Part shown: piece after piece, positions 29,401-41,400 of the stretch
How the letters are laid out: each line of letters opens with the position of its first letter
How positions within the stretch are numbered: position 1 is the stretch's first letter
Assembly: GCF_047495875.1 (NCBI RefSeq)
Contig: NC_092459.1
Coordinates: 17,283,795 to 17,347,794, forward strand
Length of the DNA stretch: 64,000 nucleotides
Origin: Pithys albifrons albifrons
Taxonomy: Eukaryota; Chordata; Aves; Passeriformes; Thamnophilidae
Direction of reading: 5' to 3'
Notes under the pieces: model-generated
The model's input: only the letters and a program-made list of their open reading frames with translations
What the model was told of the DNA's origin: nothing
The model's database searches: none
Position numbers and translations under genes: made by a program

Positions 29401-32400
29401 ATAAATTAAAGTCATGTTACTAAACTGTAATTTATAAAACGTTACAGATTCAACACATTTAGAGAAAAAAAGATTAAAAACCTGTACTGGCAATTTTTTT
29501 CAGGGACAACAGTGTTCTTATATTTTCATCACTAATTTTTACCACGTCTTAAAGACAAATATATTTTCAACATTGTACATTACTGAGTTTCCTATTTAAC
29601 TTTATGATTCATTCCAGAATCCTTGACAGTTTTTACCTGTTCTTTGTTGGAATAATAATGTGCTGTCCAAATAGTGATTTTCCGTTTTTCCAGGGATTAG
29701 TTAATACTTCTGCTTGCAATGGCAAATGTTACGTATTAATTTACAGGAATAACTTAAAATAGCATAAGCATCTTTATACTTCTGGGAGAAAAATGGAATA
29801 ATATGACCTTAAATAAACCAACTCTTAGACAACGTAGAGAGGTAAAAATACTGTCGCCCAATAAGCCTCTGTAAATCACACTTCACCAGCTACAGAATTT
29901 TCATATGCCTACTTCAAAATCAATAAACGATAATTTCAAGCAGTTTAACTATAAAAACGTAAAACTGATATATTTGTTCATATCTAAGGCTCCGTGAAAT
30001 GGCCAGTAGAGATAAATACTTTGCTTTAAAAAGTCTTTCAAATAATAAATGTAATCTGTTTTTCTACTACACTCTGTTCTATGATAACACTGCAAGTCTT
30101 GAAAACTTCTCCCTGCTTTTTCCTTTCTCCCTATCCTCCCCATACACAAGCATTTTATATATTGTATGTTAAATGTGAATTGCTTTCTACCCTTTGAAAC
30201 CTGGAAATAATTTTTACAATAGCATAGACAAGAAAATATGCAGAAAGTAACATACATTTTGAAGTGTCAAATCAGTGATGTTAGTTGACATTGCTCTCAG
30301 CCAGTCAGCACTCTCCTGGGCTGTATAAAACTGAAGTATCCCAGTACTAACTCCATCGAGTGCCAGCACTTCAAATGCATTAGATCTGCAGTAAGAAGAA
30401 ATATATCCATGAAGGAAGATATGTCAATTTTCAGAAACTGCGCAATATTTATCATTGTTCAAGTGATTTTTATGCCTTTTGACAAGTTTTGAGTGCTTAC
30501 TTTACAAATCAAGAGAGACAACAAAAAGAAGGATAATAATGGGCACTACCAGGAGCAACAGATACAATAAGTACTTTCTCTGTATCAGGATATTCATGTG
30601 CTGATGATCATTTACTTCCCCTGAGTATACATATTTTGCTCATAATTATTGACCGTAAGGTAGTGTATTCAGTAGATGTTCCCAGAGGTTTTTTTAAACA
30701 GTTTTGTTTAAATAATTTTGGCAAAACATCATTGACAGATGCTAATGCGTAATTGCATTTTATTAACTTTTAATGCAACTTTTACATGTTTATAGCATCT
30801 TTATTTTGCAAATGTCAATGCTTTCCTTACTATCTGCAGTAAGTTTATGTACCTCTGAAACCCCCTACATTTGGATGCTGGTGGGATACACTTTTTTAAC
30901 AATAAGATTTTTCAATAGGAACAACAAAGTAGTTGCATGAGCATACACTGATCCAAATGTAAAAAAAGTGACATTGAACAGTTGTAGTAACCAAACCTCA
31001 GAAAGATACACAGATTATTTAAATGTCTATGACTATAAGGATAATTAAATTTTAGTCAGATACCATTGTGAAAGACAATTATAATTATCTGAATGTGTAT
31101 GGCATTGTTTTGTATATAATATGGAGAATATCACTGCTACCTTCTACGTTTACAAATTAGGTATTTATAATTATATGCTATATTGCTTCATTTTTGATAC
31201 TAACCTAGAAGAAAGCCAACTACTGAATCCAGAATATTGCTCTATGAAGTTGCTGAGTTTTCATGGCGTTCTCTGATCTAAGGTGGAGTCCTCTACTTCT
31301 TAATTTATGATATATGTCAACATAATCATGAAATGGCACACAGAGGTTTATAAGCACTTATATATTCAGGACTTCCTGAAAAAGTTATCAACATAACCTT
31401 TGTCCTCTGTAAGGAATTTGATGGTGAATGTGAATCTTGAACCCCATTATTTGCCAAAAAAGGTAACATCACACTCAACATTAGAAAGACAAAGTATCTG
31501 AATAGATATATATGAGATGCTTTATTATTATTGAGTCATAAAGCATCATGCTTTTTGCAAAAATTACATGCTTGGCCCGAAGACTTAAATATATATCAGC
31601 TGATTCCCTGTTTTCCTTTCATGATTGAATTATCATGGTAAGAACTAAAACCTGATGCCAATGACACATTTCTGTGTCACTTTCATTTCAGTAGATCAGC
31701 TTCACCTCTTCAGAGAAAAAGAAATGTCAAAACAAATCCTTTTACTGTCATCAAGTAAACTGAGTCAAACAATTGCCTCTCAAGCATATTGTTCCTTTTA
31801 CTTAAGACTCTGACAAAGATCCCAACAGTGCTGTAATGAAATGACTTATGGTATGATCTCTTCAACATCCCACTGAGACAGTGAAGATTTGTCATCCTTT
31901 ATGCATTGATACACAGTGGAACCTGGAAATAGGCTTAACTTGGTGCTGTGCAGAGAAGCCATTCACAATACCCAGCTTAGATATCCAATTCAAATATCAC
32001 AGCTAAGATGGTAGAATCCTGATGCAGCAAGAGGACAGTTCAGAGCATTTAAGAGACCCAAGAAATAGTATGCCCTCTCTGGGGAACCACAGGGTGCCTA
32101 GATATTAACTCTGCTTCAGTAGATGCACAAAGGCACACAGTGTGAATGCCTTATCCCAGTGGCACAAAGTTATAAAAGTGGATGATGAATGAATAGAGGA
32201 CGGAACTCCTGAGCTAACAGTTAATGCAACCAAAACAGGAAATCAAAATGAAAAAATAAAGAGATTTATTATAAAAAATTATTATCTTTTATCATTTGAA
32301 ACTTGGTGCTGGCAATAGTGCAGATTACACTGAAACTGTTGTTCTTTGTCCTATTAAGATATGGTGATCAATTATAAAAGACACCTAATAATATTCAAAC

Positions 32401-35400
32401 AAATGCTTCCAGAGATCTAACACTTCATTAAGAGGATATTTGAACAGAATCAAATGGGGTCTGAGGGATCCTGCAAGTCCTCTAGTGCAGTCTCCCCACT
32501 ATGTTGTTCAAAGTACCAATCTTTTTCCACAGGAAGACCAAAACTGTACACAGAGGCAGGTACCTCAGATGTGGCCTAAGGAATGCAAGTTAGATGAGAA
32601 TAATCACTTCCCTTGACCTGTTGACTATGCTATTGCTAATGCAGTTCCTTGTATGGGGATTCCTCACTGAATGTGTGTGCAGTTGACTTCTGCTCAATGA
32701 GGTGTCTGCCAAGATCCCCAAGCCCTTCCTGCAGAGCTACTCCAGAAGACTGACACCTGGACATCCCTCTCCAGGACCTCAGTCTCATTCATGGCTCCTG
32801 ATGAGCCTGTGGTGGTCACATTTCCTGGCACATGGGACTGAGACCTCTGGGGCATGACTGTCCCCACTGTGCTGACTTGAGCAAGAAGGTAGTTTTACCT
32901 GAAATGACATAGGAAAAGAAAGCACTAAGGCTGTTCAAAATTTACAGATGCCAGCAATGAAGTCTGTGGTGGTAATACACTGATTTTACTCTCAATCAAC
33001 TTTACTATGATTACTTCTTCCCTACAGTTACAATAGTTTCCCTCTGAAGATCCCATAATATACTGATATTCTTCTATGTATCACACTGTGTTCTGAAAAG
33101 CATAGTGTATAGAATGCCACAAGAGAAAACAAATATCCAAACTAAAAATAAAAGCTTAACAAAATGAATGCTGAGGCTTTTGTTTTAAATGAAACAATCA
33201 ATGCAAGCACCAAGATGGCACTGGAATTCAGGAGAAAATAAATTCCAGAGGCTTAAATGTCATGCCTTTCTCTCTACCATTTCCTCAAAACAGAAAAGAA
33301 AAAATAAACAGGCACAGCAAAGCACCTGCTCCTGATTGCTGACGAGGAGCTTTCCATTTAATATCACATAGTAAGTTAGAGATCTCAAGATGCTATAAAG
33401 CTGCTGTAGTGTTTGGTGGGTTTTTGTTGTTGTGTTTTGTTTTGTTTTGCTTTTCCCCTTGAGGCAGCAAGACCATTTTAAAACACAGTCAGAGTGGAAA
33501 CTGCCACCTCTTCTATTACTGGAGTTATGGTACTGACTACTGTAACTAGAACCAGAAATTAATATTTGCATTTCCTAAGTTCTAGAAATTTGTGTTGAAT
33601 TACCCTCACATTTCCTTCAGATTTGTCTTCCATTCTGCAACTTTGTTTTCTTCATGCATTTCTGCCTGGGATCATGAGGCACTGTTTTCCACACTCAGTT
33701 TCTTTCTATCTCATTTTCTTGGTGAAATGATCAATAGAACTGCATTCCTGATCTCTTCTGGGAGTTATGGCAGTAATTTCTTTTAATAAAATAAACACTT
33801 TCTTTGTGAGAATGACAGATAGAATAACAGATAAGCATTGGTAGACTTCAAGTTATCTTTTTGACATTGACACTTTCAAACAAATGATGCTAATTAATAT
33901 GAATAAAGCATATTTTGCTTTGCAGTTAATTACTACAGAAGTGTTAAATACAAAGACTTTTTAAAGATAAAATGTATTTTTAGTGCCAGCTGAAATGGGA
34001 AAGGCTGAATTTTTACTTTACTGTCGGCTAAGAATTTCAGCAAAAAATATTTTTAGATTTCTCAGGATCTGTGCCATGTGAAACCATCTCTCCATTAGAC
34101 TTATACTGATATTTTATTGGTTTTCCTCTATAAAAACCTATGTGCACGTCTGACAACAGCTGTTTACTACCAGGCTGATATAGACAGACAGATTTCATCA
34201 ACTTTGCATCTTCCCAGGTCCTAAAGAAAATATATGGAAAACATACTCTTGTAATTCACCAGTCACTAGTCTAAAGACTTCCTGGCAAAAATACAATAAA
34301 AAGTCAAGTGAAATGAAAAGCCAAAGGGAACTTCTTTCTCTTCAAATGAAAAAAGAATAAGAATCAAATGGATACACATGCTCTTTGCCATCTCATAATG
34401 TAAGTGCATGCTGAAAGTATACCCTTTTTTTGCCAAAGTTACTGGAAATCTCAAATGAAGGACAGAAGAATTTAAAATGTACAGTTTAACCCCAAAGGAA
34501 ATAATGCAGCCTAATCTCATTAGATTGGACTAGCTTTAATGTAAAGCACACTAGAAGTGTACTACAGTCTAACAGACAACTCTAGCTATAGATCATATTT
34601 CTAATTGAAAAATGAATATTGAACAAGATGCTGACATGCCATATGTTGACATACTTTGTTTTTGTGTAAATAGAGGCAAATAAAAGAAGGCATTGGGTAA
34701 AATATCACACTCTGCTTAACCTTATGACAGAAAATCTTTTTCTTGTTCCTAAGGTTACCTGTGAGTTATTTACACCTCTAGAAAAAGAATGCTGAAAATA
34801 TGAAACAATCTTGAATATGAGGGAGAAGTGAATGAAGTCAGAGGAGCCATCTAGACTGGCTGATGGCAGTTTTTACCACATCAGAACAGCAAGAGTACTT
34901 GGATTCTCATTTACAGATACTATATGTAGCATAAACAATACTATATATTTTGAAAAATCCATCTGAGTATAGTAACAAACGTATGATAAGTTCTGCTGTA
35001 TCCAGTTGCAATAATTCCACAGGTGTAAAAGATGTTTTTATATCAGGGAGAAGAAAGATTGAAGAAAGTAGAGTTTGCATTACCTGTGAGTGGATAGTCA
35101 GCAAACTGATCACACAGGCTTCAATAACCTTTCACAAGGCATAATGTTTTGCACAGATAAAAAGCAAAATCAAAAGCCAAAGTGCTATTGGTAATTTTTG
35201 ATGTAAAGAATTATATAGGTCTCTTGAATTTAATTCAGGTGGGAAGTACGGGAAAAGACCTTTCATACAGTCCATCTAGCTGAGGAGAAGGCACACAGCT
35301 GTGTATGTGACACTACAGATGGTGGTTCCAACACTTCAACAACACTGACTTAAAAAGTAATCTGGCTGTTCTCGTGCCAGGGCACCTTTACAAGATTGAC

Positions 35401-38400
35401 TGAGGTAACAGTGGATAAAATATAACAAAGCATTGCAACAAAACAAAGTTATGACAAAGAACGTAAGAAAGACAAAAAGTCGCAAGGATGACAGACTTAC
35501 AGACTCAGAATACAGAAAAGCAGGCATGCTGTCAGCTGATGTATGCAAATAGGCTTGAAGTAAATATTCAGAGTATGGAAAAATTAGCTAATTGGTCAGA
35601 AGCATCTGTGATCAGGGCAATGAATTGTCATGGACTCACTCCAGTAACTTTAGACTGATGGCTGAAATGTGAAAGGGAGTGGAGATGTGTAGATATGGCT
35701 GAAAGCAGGATTGTTATTTAGATTGATTACAAGTTTTATTTCATGCAAAGTGGGTAATTGATTTTAGTGAGCAATTACTGAAGACAAATGTTGGAAATTA
35801 TGCTCATATGAACACGGGGAAATGTAAAGCAAAGGATACAAGTAGGATAATAGTAAAATACATACATGCATTTCAGAGGAGGAAAGTATATGATGAGAGC
35901 ATTCTTGTATCACTCAGGCAAAAATAAATACTTTTATTAGGCACATGGGAAACACCTCAGCCACAGTTAATCTCAAGGCTATATTCTTTTAATGCTCATA
36001 TAGGTGTTTCTGTTGGTTTACCAAAATAAGCAAGGAGTACTCAGTAGAAGTAAAGTATTATGGGATGGTGATAGGCTTTATGGAATTATTTCATCTTCCT
36101 TCAGCATGTATACAACAAAAATGAAAAAACCCACCACTAATAAAGGAGTGGTGTGTATCCTAAATATGTATGGGAATGAGATGCATCACAAGAGAATTTG
36201 TCTCTGCAAGACTGAAACTGAAAGCACTAAGTTCCTCAATTCTTACAAGAAAAATGTATCTGTGATGGGTTGATCCTGGGCCAGCAGCCAAGCATCCACA
36301 CGGCCATTCATTCATTCCACCACCGTTCTCCAGAGGGACAGCAGAGAGAATATAAAGAGCAAAAAACCTCATGAGTGGAAATAAATGCAGTTTAATGAGC
36401 AAAAGGAAGAGGAAAACCCCCCAACAAACCAAACCACAACAAAACAAGTGATGCAAAGGCAACCACTCACCATATCTCACAAGCAGGACAATGTCCTGTT
36501 AGTCTCCAAGCAATGGCTAGCTCCCTCCAAGCCCTCTCTGCTCTGCTTTTGTTGCATGGCATGGAATATCCCTTTGGGCAATTTGGATCACTGGGCCTGG
36601 TTGCACCACCTCTCAGTTTCTTGCCTACCCCTTGGCCTATTCATGAAGTGGGAACGGAGCAAGAAAAAGAGAAGGCCTTGTTGGTGCACAATACTGGTCA
36701 GCAACAACAAAAATACTGGTATACTATTAAAATTGCTTCAGTCACAAACCAAAACACAGCACCTATATGGACAATGAAGAACATTAACTCCATCTCAGCC
36801 AGACCCAGTATGATATCTGAAGATGTATTACTTCAAAGAATTCTTAAAATGCATATGCTACTGGTTTTGGAACAATAATCCCTTGGTATTTCTCCATCTA
36901 CTGCATTAAGTGCACAGCATAGGAGTGCAACTGCTTCAAACTATAAGTTTGAAGTTATAGTTTTGAAATCTTTCATGGAATTTTCTACCAACACAGAAGT
37001 TTGTGAGCTAATGCCCAACGCCCCACACCATCAGACAGCCAAGGGGTGGCCAACTGCTTTGAATTCCAACTTGATTGCTGGTTGCAGCTGAGGGAGGGGG
37101 GGAGGTTTCTTCGTGGCGCTGGACTTCATTTTGTTTTTGGCGGCTGCTTGGACTAGAAGCCACCACTTTGCTGAGCTGGTGGGCACACCTTGGAGGGAGA
37201 TCCTTCTAGCTTGGCTCTCCCCACTTTCCCCCTCCAGCTCTGGGTGCCCTGGGCTTCAGAGAGAGAGTCACTGCTGCTTTTGGATTCGCTGCAGACTTCG
37301 TGAAGACCGACTTCAGCTGCAGGGGGTTTGCTAAGGACCACTACGCCCACTGTCAGCGTTTCCTTCTTTGAGCAATGGACAAGGAGAGAGTCTGCTCCGC
37401 CCTCCAAAAAGCTGCCGGGGAAAAAAGGTTGGGAACTGACCTTCGCAGCCAGCCGAGGTGTGACTGCCACCTGCTGTCCCTAAATATAATTGCACCGAGG
37501 AGAAGGAGACCTCCATTTTGAGGTTTTGGTAGGGTGGGAGTGGTTTGCTCTGGTCTGTTTATGTATATATATACACACACACACACACACGTATGTATAA
37601 ACATATACATATATTGTAGTTAAGAACTGTTATCCTTTTCAATACACTTCTCATTAAAGTCTTTCAAATTTAAAGGGGTTTAGTGATTACTGAGAAGAAG
37701 TCCCCCTTCTCTAGTCTAGATAGACACCTTGGTTACCTTTAAACTAGGACAGAAGTGAGAGATTTAAATGTTCTATCTTCTTTCATACATCCTTTATATG
37801 TTAGAACATTGATGATAAATTGATGATGAGTTGTCTAAATGTGCACACTGAGTTTTTTTCACTTAATTCACAGGACAGCTTCTAAGACTTGAATGGTTGG
37901 AAGCCTATAATAGATTGGGAAAGGCTGGACAACAGGAACTAGTCAGTAGAAATAGGGAGGAAGAAAGTGATGGAGGAAGTGATGAAAGACTAAATAAAAC
38001 AGAATTAAGAATTCAAACAAAATGTGTGGAAGAATCTAAAGCTTTTCTGGAGAACTGATTATTATTCACCTGTCATGCTTTAACATAAAGTCTGGGAGAA
38101 GAGCTGCTAAGTGATTTAGGAGATGAATTGTGCTAAGTTAAAGTGGCATATATGTCCTACAAGAAAAATAATGGTTTTCAGATCATTTTTAGGAAATGAG
38201 TAACAAATCTGGTATAGACTTAGAAAGTTATTTGCATGAATTTCTAATACTGCCAGGTAGAAAGTGATCCATAATGTTGATGCTACTGTATTAAAAGCAA
38301 ATAAATATAGGACAACTCATAAAGAACATGATAAATAACAATTGGGAATGAACTCCCATTCTGATACATATGGAGTACCATAAACTACTTGGCCCACACC

Positions 38401-41400
38401 TACTGATAGATTTGAGGCAATCCTACCACATGGAATGATGTGCAGGAAAAGCTTGTGTATGCTGCAATGCATTAAACTTTTCTCAAACATATTATTTTTT
38501 TAAGCTTTATTAAACTTCACTTTTGCTTTCATCTTTCCTGAAGTCCAGTAAAATTCCCTCTGACATCCTATTCCACGGCTACTTTATGAACCATTAGTTA
38601 TGTCTCTGAGATGTAAAAAAAATCTATGATCAAAAACCCAATATTTTTTACCACGTACTTTGCCAGTATCTCTTGTCAATATGAGTTTCTGTATGACAGT
38701 GATATACATGTATCTGTATGGCATAATAGCACAGTCATAATGATTGTGCATTGTGTTATCATTTATAATTATAAAAGAGAGTTAATTGGCAGTATTAGAA
38801 TCTGGGAATGTAGAAGTACTCTCTAAGTGATCCAGAACAAAATGTAGTACCTTCAAAGTTTATTCAAGTAACACTACGATTAACCATTGTACTAGTTGCA
38901 GATGCTGAATTCTCAAGATACAACAGATTATAGAAATGCATTTGTAGGAGCTTTACATTATCTTTGGTAATCACTATTGCATGTCATTAATCCTAAGAGA
39001 ATATGAACTGCACAGATTTTAATAAGAAGACTGTCATATCTCCACTCAAACTCTTACAAAGCCAACAGTCTGCAGTAAAACACTATGTACAGCTAACTAA
39101 CCCAGTGCTTCCCATTTTAGATTACAAACCTTAATTTATCTGTTCCAGTTTTGTACCTCGAGATTCGAGCCATCGACAGAGGAACTGATAAGGTGTCTAG
39201 CCAGCGCTTCTCATATTTTGGTTCATTAGCTATGGGTGAAGAAGGTGATGATGGAGCCTGTGCAGAATAAATGAGAAACAGAAAGAGCAATTTATAAGAC
39301 AATATAGTGAAAAAGTCATGAATATGCATTTCTGGCTCTGTTTGTCTCAGAAGTGAATAATCACAGCAATGAAAGTATTCAGGAGACTTGGGATTTGGTA
39401 GAGAAATAAAAAGAATTGTTCAGGTAGAAAGGAATGCTATCCATCTTGATATTTTGCTTGTGATGCAATTTCAGTATTACCTTAATTTTAAATATATTTA
39501 GATTTCTATTAATTTTAATAACTGATACTAAAAAGGAAACAGCTTTCAGTAATAAATTCCCTGAACTTTCTCGAAATGCAACATAAAATACATTTTTAGT
39601 TTAAATTAATTTGGTCTGTACATATGTTCTACATGCCTCAAAAATCATCAGAGAAAAGGGGCAAATAATATCCTAATTAAATACTATATTAGAGAATTTA
39701 TTTATGCATTTTGACTTTCATCCATTTTTTTCAACAGTAGATTTAAAATTCTGGTTCCCATGTTATCTCTATACAGACTGACAAATTCTGAAATTTTATC
39801 TTTGAAATCTTCCTTCAAATGCTCCTATTAGAAAGGCAAAATTGTTGAAATTATTTAATCAGTAAAGGATGTCCAGATCTCAGAATAGAGATAATATAAC
39901 TATTTTACAATCCGCTTATTTAATGTGACAAAAGAAAATAAAGTTATATCAAATGTGTGCAAATGCAAATTAAGTTAGGGGAATTAGCCTGGATATATAG
40001 CTATTGATAAAAGGGTCTGCTCAAACCCAACCTAGAGCTTATATGCAGACTGTTTCGCCTGCTTGTACATGTAGCATCTCATGTACTGCAACTGAATAGT
40101 GCATGACAGCATCAGGAAAGAAACATGATAAAAGAAAATATTCCTGAAATTTTAGAAGCTGGCACAGAACCACTAGCACTAAAATATTCAGGAAACTGCA
40201 GAGACATATACTCCTTAGTTGATATACATATGCAGATATGTAGTTTTTTAATTTTTGTAATAATATCCAGAGGTTTACATCATTATATCAAGGACCGATA
40301 GTACAGAACCATGCCCCCAAAAAGATGGTAACGCAATTCTTTGCAAACAATTTCAAAATAGTTTATGGGGAAAAGTCAATTCAATTAGAAATGGATTAGA
40401 AAATGCTGAATACCCCTGGTCAGTGTACAAGTTGAGATTTATGGGCATGATTATGAGCTTAAAAAAATGTTTAATGAATATGCAATAGAATGAGCTAGTA
40501 GTTTCTAACAGAATGCCTAAAAATCATAAATTGAAGAATTTTTATTGGGACTTACAGTTCTTCACTACCATTACAGCTGAGCATTTCATCCTGTTATAAA
40601 GATAACAATGATACCAGAGAGGCAGCTGAGAAGGATTCAGACATAGATATTTACCTCAAAGATAGGTGTTTGTGCTATCTCTGAACCCAAACTTTTTTGT
40701 CCCACATTGTACAGAGAACTTTCCAGTTGAAAGTTGGTTATTTTTATATGAACTGTAAGTATGCACTGAGCAGTACCTATGAAAGCAAGAATACTACAGA
40801 ATGACCCAATTTCAGCTCTGTTATGCCCAGGTGTTCAAAAGCCATAAAAGTTACTCAAAATAAAGAGCATTCTGGGAATTGTCTCTTTCTTTATCTTGTC
40901 CATAAAGATTTAGGACTATTTTCCCCCCTCAAGCTCCTTCTTACACTTAGTAAGGACTGATCTTTCTATTTACTTCTTTAAATAAATCAAAATAGTGAGT
41001 TTCACATTCTAAGAAATCAAAATAGTGAGTTTCACATTCTAACAGGATGACTGAGACTTAGTGACTGAGGTACAATTTTCTATTAAATGAAAACTTTGTA
41101 ATGAAATTGCTGGAGTTGGTAATACTAAAGAATCTTTTAGACAGCAATCTCTTTGAGAAAAGGAATTTCATTTAGAGAATTTGCAATGCATAGAGCAATC
41201 CAGCTTTTATTTGATTGAGAACTCCTGGTCTTTTTACAATATGAATATTTCATAATCAAGTCCACTGTTTTATAGAATTAGCCTCAAAAGGCTAAGGTGT
41301 CTTCAACACCTTGCATAAATTTATTAGTATCAAAGTGAAGAATCTGACATGTCCTAAAGAATTCTGCACAAACTAAAGTAATTGATAGAACTCCACAAAA

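Larger units (their letters stand above)
23560..30255 (-). other. SNTG2 intron (6.7 kb)
   Basis: Complete intron. It contains a GC-rich patch (24360-24800), a CAA-rich simple repeat (25981-26010) and otherwise AT-rich unassigned sequence. The stretch 26390-26720 has low apparent decay and many homeobox-like AT motifs, but nothing that can be named. Confidence 0.85.
30386..39129 (-). other. SNTG2 intron (8.7 kb)
   Basis: Complete intron. It contains an old CR1 fragment (32440-32890), a T/G-rich tract (33411-33456) and two neighbouring solo LTRs (36261-36812 and 37001-37751). The other sequence is AT-rich and unassigned. Confidence 0.85.

Noticed and set aside
36385..36878. Open frames of 121-130 codons on the plus strand
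   Set aside because: They lie antisense within an LTR; no protein similarity recognised.
37001..37500. CpG island or promoter of a host gene
   Set aside because: The GC-richer part lies inside an LTR with target duplications; no exon follows it.
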